From IMG/VR virus record IMGVR_UViG_3300023179_000005, positions 1 through 36,361 of that record: a stretch of DNA of 36,361 nucleotides; one strand, 5' to 3'. The position numbers were made by a program, and so were the translations under genes. The notes below the pieces were generated by a model. That model was not told the DNA's origin and searched no databases. It worked only from the letters and a program-made list of their open reading frames with translations. Positions 1-6,365 of this stretch are shown here, piece by piece; position 1 is the first letter of the stretch, and each line of letters starts with the position of its first letter. The stretch comes from a virus.

Positions 1-127
1 CGCTTTCAATTACTTGGTATTGTCCTTTCCAATTGTTTAAAAATTCCTGCTCGGCTTCTGTGAGCTTTCGCTGGCTTTGAGGCTTTAACCAGTCTTTGAT
101 TTCAACCAGAAAATTACTACCCTGATA
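1..127. repeat. Terminal direct repeat, left copy (circular join)
   Basis: The first 127 bases are identical to the last 127 bases (36235-36361). A coding frame reads smoothly through the join, so this is one locus seen twice, as expected when a circular or circularly permuted genome is assembled with a k-mer overlap. It is not evidence of a physical terminal repeat in the virion. Confidence 0.95.
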
Positions 128-253
128 TCCAACTACGATATCAGGAAAGCCACGGCCTAGGGTATGCGTATGCACCACGCTTGCACCATACTCCCGAAAT
201 GTTTTTACTATCTCCACTTGATTACGATCAATTCGCGCTTTGTATTTTGGCAT
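1..253 (-). CDS. VRR-NUC / PD-(D/E)xK nuclease, N-terminal 84 codons (continues at 36234)
   Basis: Frame opening at ATG 253 and running off the left edge of the window. Joined to 36173-36234 it gives a complete protein of 104 residues. The core is GRGFPDIVVG (residues 33-42) followed by LVEIK (49-53), the conserved Asp38 and Glu51-x-Lys53 of small PD-(D/E)xK nucleases of the VRR-NUC / Holliday-junction-resolvase-like group. About 100 residues is the usual size for the stand-alone phage form. Such enzymes cut branched or flapped DNA, and the position next to replication genes fits processing of replication or packaging intermediates. The start follows the previous stop by five bases; only a weak GGGG ribosome site precedes it. 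The substrate is inferred from the family. Confidence 0.85.
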   Translation of the reverse strand, partial: MPKYKARIDRNQVEIVKTFREYGASVVHTHTLGRGFPDIVVGYQGSNFLVEIKDWLKPQSQRKLTEAEQEFLNNWKGQYQVIES

Positions 254-258
254 CACGT

Positions 259-510
259 CTAACCCCATTGCACATCAAATAACCAGTGACTGATATCTAT
301 ACGTTTGTTATTTTCATCAACGCCAATCCACTCGAATCCCTCCGCACCTTTAATGCGCCTGACTCGCCAGTTCTTCTCTTGGTAATGCACGTAACCGACA
401 TAATCACCATCATTATTCACACGTATTGATTCGACAGTTACGCGCCATTTAACACGTGTCTTGTTGCTTAGAGTTACTTGCACTAATTGATGGCGTCTAA
501 AACTATTCAT
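259..510 (-). CDS. Small hypothetical protein
   Basis: An 83-residue protein of unknown function. Its ATG at 510 overlaps the stop of the upstream P-like gene (ATGA), so the two are translationally coupled. It is basic at the N-terminus and rich in Arg, Trp and Asp/Asn, with no membrane segment or cysteine pair. Alternating hydrophobic and charged residues suggest a small beta-rich fold, perhaps SH3-like, but no family was recognised. Position between the replication loader candidate and the nuclease suggests a DNA metabolism accessory; that is inference from context only. Confidence 0.7.
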   Translation of the reverse strand: MNSFRRHQLVQVTLSNKTRVKWRVTVESIRVNNDGDYVGYVHYQEKNWRVRRIKGAEGFEWIGVDENNKRIDISHWLFDVQWG

Positions 511-1112
511 TTGCGATATTTCCTAGCTCGGCAAAATCCACAACTGCACGGCGGTGAACTTGCTTCATCTTTTGGTTGCCAGTATCCGCGTTCGTTTCGT
601 TGCCAGTCGGCTGGTATAACAACAACTTGCCGTTGCGTGATTGGAGTTGCTGGACACTCACACGCATAGACTGGAATATGCCATTCCTTGCCAGCAGGGC
701 AATAGGTCTCAACGGGGATATAACCACGATCTCCACACCAGCGACAAGCGGTTGTTCCGTCGGTGCGGTAGCTTGTTTGCTTTTCTCTGGCTAAGTGCTC
801 GGCGATTAAAGTCTGGTACGCCGGAATTACTGACATTACCGGGAACCATTTTGACCAGTCATGATCTTGAGTGGCCTTCCGCCAGGATGGTGATAGCCAC
901 TGATCTGGTATATCGCATAAGGCTTCCGTCCAGGTTATCACGGCAAGTTTAAGCTCATCATCTTCACTTAGCGGCAGGGAGCTTAAGGTTCGAGTCTTCT
1001 GGATAAGCGTGATTATTGCCGCCGTCCTGGCCGGTGAGTTCTGCAATGAGGGCGAGAGTCTTCCGGGCTGCTCGCTGATTGTGGCTTTCGCGTACGGGTT
1101 TATTCTGTCCAT
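507..1112 (-). CDS. Lambda P-like replication protein with zinc-binding cysteines (putative helicase loader)
   Basis: A 201-residue protein directly downstream of the O-like initiator, where phages of this layout usually carry the helicase loader. The N-terminal part (about 45-110) is acidic and helical. The C-terminal half has a zinc-ribbon-like cluster: Cys123/Cys126, Cys138, Cys151/Cys153 and a second group Cys189/Cys191/Cys194. The start at 1112 is chosen because a strong site (AAGGAG, seven bases upstream) precedes it, although this makes the gene overlap the initiator by 149 bases in another frame. It may recruit the host replicative helicase to the origin. No Walker motif is visible, so it is not a DnaC-type ATPase. 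Function is inferred from position and size. Confidence 0.6.
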   Translation of the reverse strand: MDRINPYAKATISEQPGRLSPSLQNSPARTAAIITLIQKTRTLSSLPLSEDDELKLAVITWTEALCDIPDQWLSPSWRKATQDHDWSKWFPVMSVIPAYQTLIAEHLAREKQTSYRTDGTTACRWCGDRGYIPVETYCPAGKEWHIPVYACECPATPITQRQVVVIPADWQRNERGYWQPKDEASSPPCSCGFCRARKYRK

Positions 1113-1803
1113 TGTGATACTCCTTGTCTCGGTTGTGTTGTTTTTCCAGTCTATAGTAGCTGTCTATCAGGCCGGTAATATTGCGAAGCGAATAGCGATT
1201 GTCCCTCCAGTCTTCGCAGGCCTTGCGCCATAGGGCTAGATGATTGATGTCGCCATTGCTGATGATCTCCTGTTGCCATATACCCAGCGTTGCAAAGATC
1301 GTCAGAGCAATTGATACCGCGTCCTCCGTCTGTGGTGTGTGCGGGCTGGCGACGATCGCCGTCGCCGATTCACCACACTCGTTCTTTTTATGATTAGTCT
1401 TTTTATTATCAGTCTTTTTAGAAGTCCCACAGGGAACAACAATTGTTCCCTGTGGGAACTGCATTTGTTCCCTATGGGAACAACTGTCATTTGTTCCCTG
1501 AAGGACTGACTGAGGTCTGGTCAGCGTGTAAATGGTTGGGCCAGAGAACTGCTTCTGCCTGACAATCCATCCGCCTGATTCTAGCTCTTTGATCGCTTTG
1601 GCGATGGTCTTGTTCGTCCATCCCGTTCGATCCGTGATCACTGCATATGACGGAAACGCCTTGCCGCTGACGCCGTTAGTGTAGCGGCGCAGCAGGACAA
1701 AGAGCCATCGAGCCTGATCGGAATATCCCGCCGCATGGTCAATGAACTGGTGGGGGATGGTTACAAAAGCCCCCCACTCGTCATATATCTTTGCGTTGCT
1801 CAT
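964..1803 (-). CDS. Helix-turn-helix replication initiator (lambda O-like)
   Basis: A 279-residue protein. Residues about 25-85 form a winged-helix DNA-binding domain of the HTH_36/replisome-organiser kind; the recognition region is FPSYAVITDRTGWTNKTIAK, followed by KELESGGWIV. A low-complexity Lys/Asn linker follows, encoded by the iteron and AT-rich tract of the putative origin, then a helical C-terminal domain. This order (DNA-binding domain, origin within the linker, partner-binding C-terminus) is that of lambda O. ATG 1803 is preferred over the TTG at 1806: it overlaps the upstream stop (TGATG) and has GGAAGGA nine bases upstream. The protein would bind its own iterons and, with the P-like protein, load the host helicase. 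Confidence 0.8.
   Translation of the reverse strand: MSNAKIYDEWGAFVTIPHQFIDHAAGYSDQARWLFVLLRRYTNGVSGKAFPSYAVITDRTGWTNKTIAKAIKELESGGWIVRQKQFSGPTIYTLTRPQSVLQGTNDSCSHREQMQFPQGTIVVPCGTSKKTDNKKTNHKKNECGESATAIVASPHTPQTEDAVSIALTIFATLGIWQQEIISNGDINHLALWRKACEDWRDNRYSLRNITGLIDSYYRLEKQHNRDKEYHNGQNKPVRESHNQRAARKTLALIAELTGQDGGNNHAYPEDSNLKLPAAK
1381..1507. other. Putative replication origin: four iterons plus AT-rich unwinding region
   Basis: Four copies of an imperfect palindrome, consensus GTTCCC-TRT-GGGAAC, lie at 1423-1437, 1445-1459, 1467-1481 and 1493-1507 (the last is degenerate in its second half). Centres are 22, 22 and 26 bases apart, about two helical turns. Beside them is an AT-rich block with a 15-base period: GTTCTTTTTA at 1381 and AGTCTTTTTA at 1396 and 1411. 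Read along the initiator gene, iterons come first and the AT-rich part second, the same order as in the lambda origin within gene O. Function is inferred from architecture. Confidence 0.8.
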
Positions 1804-4004
1804 CAAAACAATCCTTCCTGCTTGATGGCGCTCTTGAGATTTTTGACTGCCAGTTTATAGTACGATTCTTTTAGCTCAATCCCTGTAAATCGGCGTCCAT
1901 GCTGCAAGCTCACGTAGCCTTCTGATCCGATACCAGCGAATGGCGAAAACACCATATCACCACGATTCGACCACAGCCGTACGCATCGCTCAATCGTTCC
2001 AAGCTGCAATGGGCAAATATGCCGCTCATCGGATGATTCCCTTGCTACGGCGTAATTCAATGTATCGCTCTCATCAATGCCGTACCAAATAGGACGTGCA
2101 AACTGAATCCACTCCTCGTTACTGACATCCGTCAAAATCGGCTCTTCATTGTCTCCGGGTGCACGAAACAGCAGAATGTAATCAGCCATAGCAGGACGTG
2201 ACCAAGCTGAGTCTTTATTCTTTTGCACGAACATTAGCGCTTTAGCTTTAGTGCGAATTGCCTGAGCCTGAGGATCTTTGTCAATGACAACCTCTCCATC
2301 ATATACCCATCCAGCCGTCACGAAATGCCGTACAACATCAGCACGAAAGTCGCGCCATCCGATTATTCCGTGAGCAACTTTGGTTGTCGTGAATTGCTGC
2401 ACGTGTACACAAGCCCTGCGACCGGGTTTAGTAATCCGTAAGATCTCAGGAATCAAATAATCAAAATGGTCAAAAAACTGATCATAGTCCTTGCTATTGC
2501 CCATATCACGATCGCTTGCGCTATAGGTATATAACGAAGCAAACGGCGGTGAAAATACGGAAAGCCCGACCGACTTGTCTGGCACGTTTGCTATTTGTTC
2601 AATGCAATCGCCCATATACATTGTCCACTTGTCACTTGATTCTGTGTTCACTTTATAAACATCCTTTCTTGTTAAGCCCTGATGAACATGGCTAATCTGT
2701 TGTTCCCTGATAGCTGCTACAATAGATTCAGCCATATCTCTGGCTTGCGATTCTTTGCGATTGATATTGGCGACGATCGTTGATTCTGCATCCGAAGTAA
2801 CAATCACTACATTGACTGATCGTTGTTGACCAAACCTCCAGCATCGACGCACTGACTGATAGTACTGCTCAAAACTATCATCCATACCTAAATACATCAC
2901 GTTTCGACAATGCTGCCAATTAAGGCCGAAACCGAACATTGACGGCTTGCTGATCAACGTCTTAACATTGCCAGACCTCCACGAATATTCACCGGCTATT
3001 TTCTGATCGTCAGGCGTTGCTCCCTCAATCAATACGACCTGATTACCGAGTTCCTTTGCCAACCGTCGTCCTTCATCGTTCAGCTTGCACCATATCAGCC
3101 ACTGCTCATCTGATGATTTAATAATTTCTGCTGCACGTTGCACACGCCCGTCAATGGTCAGCTTTCGCATTTCAGTCCGACCGGATATGCCGCCAGCCAT
3201 ACCAGGAAATAGTGATCCTGCAGGTTTATAATCAGCTTCAATAGTGTCACACGTAATATAAAGATCTGGCAGCTTGTATCCTTCGCATTGAAATCCAATA
3301 TCCTCAGGCGATCGCAAATACAGTGCCCACTGTGACATCCACCGCCAAAAATCCGTTTTTGCGTGACCCTTCAATCTCCAACCATCTGATCCGGACCGCT
3401 CTGAATCGTGCACAAAGAAGGTTGCCAGCATTTCTACACGGGACATTGCGCCAAGAAACTCGGAGTGATTGGCTAATTCGCTCAAATCATTTGGCGCTGG
3501 AGTTGCAGTACAGCATAGCCTGTACTTGATGCCGCTAAACTCGCTTAAAAGCAATGTACGAGTCTTGCCATCCAGAGATTTCAGGATGCTGGATTCATCC
3601 AGTACTATGGCATCGTAATGCGCTCCAATGAAATGGTGCAGCTTTTGGTAATTGGTGACCCAAATACCATCAACATCCTCAGGGCGAGAGCAATATCGGA
3701 TGTCTACGTCGATCCGTTTGGCCTCTTCGATTGTTTGCTCAGCAACTGACAGCGGCGCAACGATCAGCACTCGATTCCCGATCTGTCGTGCCCATTCAAT
3801 CTGCATTAAGGTTTTGCCCATCCCGCAATCGGCGAAGATTGCACACTGGCCCTTCTGAAGAGCCCATTGGACAATCTGCGCTTGCCAGTCGAACAGCATC
3901 GGGTGAACTGGGCCCGGCTCGATGCCTCGGCTATCAACCCGTGGCATCTTGCCTTGTAGGAATGCTTTGTATTTTTCTTCTTTCCGTTTGGCTTGAATCA
4001 TCAT
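1803..4004 (-). CDS. SNF2-type helicase fused to N4/N6 DNA methyltransferase
   Basis: A 733-residue two-domain protein. The N-terminal half is an SF2/SNF2-like ATPase: Walker A CGMGKT (60-65), DExx box VLDESS (134-139), motif III-like TAT (166-168) and a C-terminal RecA lobe ending in the arginine-finger motif QSVRRCWRFGQQ (383-394). The C-terminal third (about 460-733) is a class-beta amino-methyltransferase with catalytic motif IV SPPF (485-488) and the SAM-binding motif SPFAGIGSEG (687-696) after it. This would transfer methyl to N4-cytosine or N6-adenine, with the motor perhaps moving along or opening DNA. Start at 4004: GGAGG five bases before ATGATG; the upstream ATG at 4016 lies in front of that site. 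It sits in the early leftward operon and probably protects phage DNA. Target sequence unknown; no nuclease partner is visible. Confidence 0.85.
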   Translation of the reverse strand: MMIQAKRKEEKYKAFLQGKMPRVDSRGIEPGPVHPMLFDWQAQIVQWALQKGQCAIFADCGMGKTLMQIEWARQIGNRVLIVAPLSVAEQTIEEAKRIDVDIRYCSRPEDVDGIWVTNYQKLHHFIGAHYDAIVLDESSILKSLDGKTRTLLLSEFSGIKYRLCCTATPAPNDLSELANHSEFLGAMSRVEMLATFFVHDSERSGSDGWRLKGHAKTDFWRWMSQWALYLRSPEDIGFQCEGYKLPDLYITCDTIEADYKPAGSLFPGMAGGISGRTEMRKLTIDGRVQRAAEIIKSSDEQWLIWCKLNDEGRRLAKELGNQVVLIEGATPDDQKIAGEYSWRSGNVKTLISKPSMFGFGLNWQHCRNVMYLGMDDSFEQYYQSVRRCWRFGQQRSVNVVIVTSDAESTIVANINRKESQARDMAESIVAAIREQQISHVHQGLTRKDVYKVNTESSDKWTMYMGDCIEQIANVPDKSVGLSVFSPPFASLYTYSASDRDMGNSKDYDQFFDHFDYLIPEILRITKPGRRACVHVQQFTTTKVAHGIIGWRDFRADVVRHFVTAGWVYDGEVVIDKDPQAQAIRTKAKALMFVQKNKDSAWSRPAMADYILLFRAPGDNEEPILTDVSNEEWIQFARPIWYGIDESDTLNYAVARESSDERHICPLQLGTIERCVRLWSNRGDMVFSPFAGIGSEGYVSLQHGRRFTGIELKESYYKLAVKNLKSAIKQEGLF

Positions 4005-4046
4005 CGTATCCTCCATTGTGAGTCTAGCGTTGTTCCTACTAGCAGA

Positions 4047-4382
4047 TCACTTGCTTTCATTTGACACCTCAAATGGTCTTGCAACTATACCCGCAATTGA
4101 TTTCATAGCCTGATAGGCCACTTGTCTACGCTGTTCTACTGCCTTACCTTGTGCATTTGGGTGAAAATAGGCTGCGGGTTCCAGTTTGTGTTTTGGCAAA
4201 TAACCTAGTTTCCCTTCCTTTACGGCTCGGCTCAATTCAGATCTTACGTCTCGGGGCATCTTGCCTTGCACTAGTCGGACGCCCATAATACGTATGACCA
4301 ACACGTTTATTTCCTCTTGAGGCCACTCACCTAGTTCAACTGCTTGGCGTGCTTGTAGAATAGCTGCTTGTTGTCCAGTCAT
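4047..4382 (-). CDS. Hypothetical protein of the early leftward operon
   Basis: A 111-residue, mostly helical, basic protein with no cysteines and no membrane segment. GGAGA lies five bases before the ATG, so the start is secure. The middle carries a run of basic residues around KMPRDVRSELSRAVKEGKLG that could contact nucleic acid. It lies between the HTH regulator and the helicase-methyltransferase and would be co-transcribed with them. No family recognised; a regulatory or accessory DNA-binding role is a guess from context. Confidence 0.7.
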   Translation of the reverse strand: MTGQQAAILQARQAVELGEWPQEEINVLVIRIMGVRLVQGKMPRDVRSELSRAVKEGKLGYLPKHKLEPAAYFHPNAQGKAVEQRRQVAYQAMKSIAGIVARPFEVSNESK

Positions 4383-4397
4383 GTCGTTCTCCTATTA

Positions 4398-4661
4398 TTA
4401 TTTAGTGTCTTCTGTGATCTCTATAGCCTGAGTATTGTTAGCGTATTTCACCCGTAGATATTGCGGCATCAACTGTGCTCTACCTCGAGCCATCCTCTCA
4501 GGCCGATATGCCAATAAGGTTTCTCGGTCGATCAGCCAGCTGCGCCCTACTCGCTCAGCGTGCAGTTTGCCACTACGTATCCAGTTCATTACGCTCTGCC
4601 GTTGATAACCAATTATATGTGCAGCTTCCGTTACCGTGATCAGATTGTGCATTTTGTTCAT
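4398..4661 (-). CDS. Excisionase-family / MerR-like helix-turn-helix regulator
   Basis: An 87-residue protein with the standard excisionase-type DNA-binding domain at its N-terminus: ITVTEAAHIIGYQRQSVMNW (residues 8-27), then IRSGKLHAERVGRSWLID giving the wing. The last 30 residues are a basic tail. In temperate phages this fold serves as Xis or as a Cro/Cox-like repressor; no integrase is present here, so a regulatory role at the adjacent divergent promoters is more likely. It is the first gene leftward. The predicted transcription start falls on the A of its ATG (4661), which has no usable Shine-Dalgarno site, suggesting leaderless translation. A second ATG at 4652 is an alternative start. 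Confidence 0.8.
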   Translation of the reverse strand: MNKMHNLITVTEAAHIIGYQRQSVMNWIRSGKLHAERVGRSWLIDRETLLAYRPERMARGRAQLMPQYLRVKYANNTQAIEITEDTK

Positions 4662-4667
4662 TTCGCA

Positions 4668-4696
4668 AATATACCTTGCAATATCAAATTTGTCAA
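4668..4696 (-). promoter_or_regulatory. Leftward sigma70-like promoter
   Basis: On the minus strand, TTGACA (4696-4691), a 17-base spacer and TATATT (4673-4668) give a near-consensus promoter. The expected start seven bases on is position 4661, the first base of the HTH gene. It would drive the regulator, the helicase-methyltransferase and the replication genes. The CAAATTTG palindrome at 4685-4692 overlaps the -35 box and may be an operator. Confidence 0.85.
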
Positions 4697-4730
4697 AATG
4701 AAAATAATTGCATATTTTGATATTTTCCTA

Positions 4731-4759
4731 TTGACAAATAACCAGACGTAGAATATATT
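4731..4759 (+). promoter_or_regulatory. Rightward sigma70-like promoter
   Basis: TTGACA (4731-4736), 17-base spacer and TATATT (4754-4759). It diverges from the leftward promoter; 34 bases separate the two -35 boxes. That AT-rich spacer contains imperfect mirror elements (TTGTCAA..GAAAATA on one side, the matching TATTTTC..TTGACAA on the other), plausible sites for a regulator controlling both directions. Expected transcript start is near 4766. Confidence 0.85.
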
Positions 4760-4771
4760 CTCATCATCGAC

Positions 4772-4787
4772 AGAGCAATTAGGCTCT
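4772..4787 (+). promoter_or_regulatory. Hairpin in the rightward 5' leader
   Basis: AGAGC and GCTCT (4772-4776, 4783-4787) enclose a six-base loop just after the predicted transcript start and nine bases before the AAGGAG ribosome site (4796-4801). A short 5' hairpin of this kind may stabilise the early mRNA; no T-run follows, so it is not a terminator. Confidence 0.45.
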
Positions 4788-4809
4788 CGATTAACAAGGA
4801 GACAAGGCA

Positions 4810-5043
4810 ATGAGCTTTCAAACACGGATTGCAACATTAATCGAAAATGGTCAACTGCTAGTTTCGGAAGCTGGACGCGTTGAAGGTCCACGCTTTCGGG
4901 CAGAATATGCGATTGAAGGAAAACGATATCTAGAAGTGCTTTTTGACCCGTCAGCTGGCACTTCCGCTTATGGTCTGCCGTTGATTCTGGAATTTAAAAT
5001 TCTACAAACAAGAGCGAAGAATTGGCAAGTTGAGCTTTGCTAA
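4810..5043 (+). CDS. Small hypothetical early protein
   Basis: A 77-residue protein, first gene of the rightward operon, with AAGGAG eight bases before its ATG. It looks like a compact mixed alpha/beta fold with no membrane segment and a single C-terminal cysteine. No family recognised. First-expressed small phage proteins often act on host functions, but nothing in the sequence shows a target. Confidence 0.75.
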   Translation: MSFQTRIATLIENGQLLVSEAGRVEGPRFRAEYAIEGKRYLEVLFDPSAGTSAYGLPLILEFKILQTRAKNWQVELC

Positions 5044-5055
5044 TTTGGAGTCAAT

Positions 5056-5328
5056 ATGGGTTGCACCAATCGAGACTGCGAAAACGGACAGATAATGGTT
5101 AACCGATATTTTTCCGCTGGTGATGTGGGTGAGGACTATGCACCTTGCCACGATTGTCAGCCACCTTATGAAGGAGACAACATGGAACCAGATGATGATT
5201 ATTATTTGGAGCGCGCCATTTGGCCTTGGATTGACGATCCAAGTTACGACACGGATGATGAACTTTTCGCACAATCAAGATTTGAATATGATTGTGACGA
5301 TGATGAAGATTGGGAAGATTGGGAATAA
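5056..5328 (+). CDS. Small acidic protein with DnaJ-like cysteine pairs
   Basis: A 90-residue protein with GGAG five bases before the ATG. The N-terminus has CTNRDCENG (Cys3, Cys8) and CHDC (Cys31, Cys34) with intervening glycines, a zinc-ribbon-like pattern. The C-terminal half is extremely acidic, ending in a run of Asp, Glu and Trp, with net charge strongly negative. Such acidic tails are seen in DNA-mimic proteins and in phage inhibitors of host nucleases, but that is only an analogy. Second gene of the early operon, 12 bases after the first. Confidence 0.7.
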   Translation: MGCTNRDCENGQIMVNRYFSAGDVGEDYAPCHDCQPPYEGDNMEPDDDYYLERAIWPWIDDPSYDTDDELFAQSRFEYDCDDDEDWEDWE

Positions 5329-5345
5329 AAGAAAGGAAAAAGACA

Positions 5346-5573
5346 ATGACAAGCACAAGCAAAACTAAGGGAATGCTAGACGAAGAGGAATACATTGCTG
5401 CAATCGGAGCAAGTCGTTGCGCCAAGTGCTCAAACTACCATTTTGATGATACCGCAATCTGCTGGCACTGTCAGGATGATGATGTTTTCCGTCTATACTT
5501 TGAATGGATAGTACATAACAAGACGTTCAATGATCAGATTGTCAACACGATTGACGGAGATGTGGGACTATGA
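5346..5573 (+). CDS. Small zinc-ribbon protein
   Basis: A 75-residue protein starting at ATG 5346, chosen over an upstream in-frame ATG at 5310 because AAAGGAAA precedes 5346 and the longer form would overlap the previous gene. It carries CAKC...CWHC, two CxxC knuckles about ten residues apart, the pattern of a compact zinc ribbon. Its stop overlaps the next start (ATGA), indicating coupled translation. Function unknown. Confidence 0.7.
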   Translation: MTSTSKTKGMLDEEEYIAAIGASRCAKCSNYHFDDTAICWHCQDDDVFRLYFEWIVHNKTFNDQIVNTIDGDVGL

Positions 5574-5728
5574 CTGATGCTGATTGCCCAAACTGTGGTG
5601 GCGACAACCTGACAGATTACCCTGTCTGTCCAGGTTGCGCCGTGTTTCTACACTTCCCGGAACGCAAAATTTGCATACACTGTGAGAGGAAAGACAATGG
5701 TAAAAATGCATCTAACTATTGCATGTGA
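5570..5728 (+). CDS. Very small zinc-ribbon protein (52 residues)
   Basis: A short gene read directly from the sequence: ATG at 5570 overlaps the stop of the previous gene (ATGA) and the frame closes at TGA 5726-5728. The 52 residues contain three CxxC pairs: CPNC (6-9), CPGC (20-23) and CIHC (35-38), spaced as in zinc ribbons. Six paired cysteines in so short a frame argue that it is real. It overlaps the next gene by 32 bases in another frame. Function unknown; it belongs to a run of zinc-binding small proteins. Confidence 0.7.
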   Translation: MTDADCPNCGGDNLTDYPVCPGCAVFLHFPERKICIHCERKDNGKNASNYCM

Positions 5729-5933
5729 TGAGTATGGCTGCAACGCATTTGATTGTTTTCCGTTGCCAGAGTCGGAACCTGGCGATAATGATATAGACCA
5801 GATTGTTGGCCGCACTTGGCACAATATAGGCCAAGGAATGTATATCTGCGATGATTGCCTCGAGAAACGATATCGGGAGCATCAAGAATATCGCCAAGAA
5901 GTCATAGATCAGTATTATCACGACCGACTATAA
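5697..5933 (+). CDS. Small cysteine-containing early protein
   Basis: A 78-residue protein. Start at ATG 5697 is preferred over a GTG at 5682 because AGAGGAAA lies between them at proper spacing. Cysteines occur as a C-x4-C group (residues 10-15), one more at about 20 and a CDDC knuckle near residue 51, so zinc binding is likely. The C-terminus is a charged helix. Last gene before the second rightward promoter. No family recognised. Confidence 0.65.
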   Translation: MVKMHLTIACDEYGCNAFDCFPLPESEPGDNDIDQIVGRTWHNIGQGMYICDDCLEKRYREHQEYRQEVIDQYYHDRL

Positions 5934-5953
5934 AATTTTCAATTATTTTCCAA

Positions 5954-5992
5954 TTGACAAGGATACTGTAAAGCGTTATAGTGTCCTTGTCA
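5954..5992 (+). promoter_or_regulatory. Rightward promoter overlapped by an operator-like inverted repeat
   Basis: TTGACA (5954-5959), 17-base spacer and TATAGT (5977-5982) form a good sigma70-type promoter for the gene at 6018 (AAGGAG at 6007-6012). An inverted repeat overlaps it: TGACAAGGATACT at 5955-5967 and AGTGTCCTTGTCA at 5980-5992, matching at 12 of 13 positions around a 12-base centre. A protein dimer bound there would cover both -35 and -10. Confidence 0.85.
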
Positions 5993-6017
5993 GTTACACT
6001 TAAAACAAGGAGCAACA

Positions 6018-6365
6018 ATGGACAAAAAAACAGCTAGATATATTTACAATAGAGCTAACGACAATGGTGATGGATTCCCATTGACCGAGCATAAAGATGC
6101 CTTGGTTGTAGATGAAATCATTGAGGCTGAATTGCAAATCGTAGCCGATCACGGAGATGGCCTGATCGAGTGTCGAGAGGGGGACGCCGCCGAAGATGCT
6201 CATTACCTGGTTGGTGGCGACGCTATGGGGCGCAACGCTTGGGCTATTGAAGTGCCATCAGAATTGCTTAATCCCGGACTGCGTGTGGATATATATTCCG
6301 GCGCTCGTGCTTATTATGATCAGATTATTCATGGCGACGAAGACGAAACTATAGGAGAAGACTAA
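6018..6365 (+). CDS. Hypothetical acidic early protein
   Basis: A 115-residue acidic protein with an ideal AAGGAG site five bases before the ATG, and first gene after the second promoter. It has no cysteine pair or membrane segment. The stop overlaps the start of the annealing-protein gene (TAATG), so the two are coupled and may act together. No family recognised. Confidence 0.75.
   Translation: MDKKTARYIYNRANDNGDGFPLTEHKDALVVDEIIEAELQIVADHGDGLIECREGDAAEDAHYLVGGDAMGRNAWAIEVPSELLNPGLRVDIYSGARAYYDQIIHGDEDETIGED

Noticed and set aside
1803-1806. TTG at 1806 as start of the initiator
   Set aside because: The adjacent ATG at 1803 overlaps the upstream stop and has better spacing from GGAAGGA.
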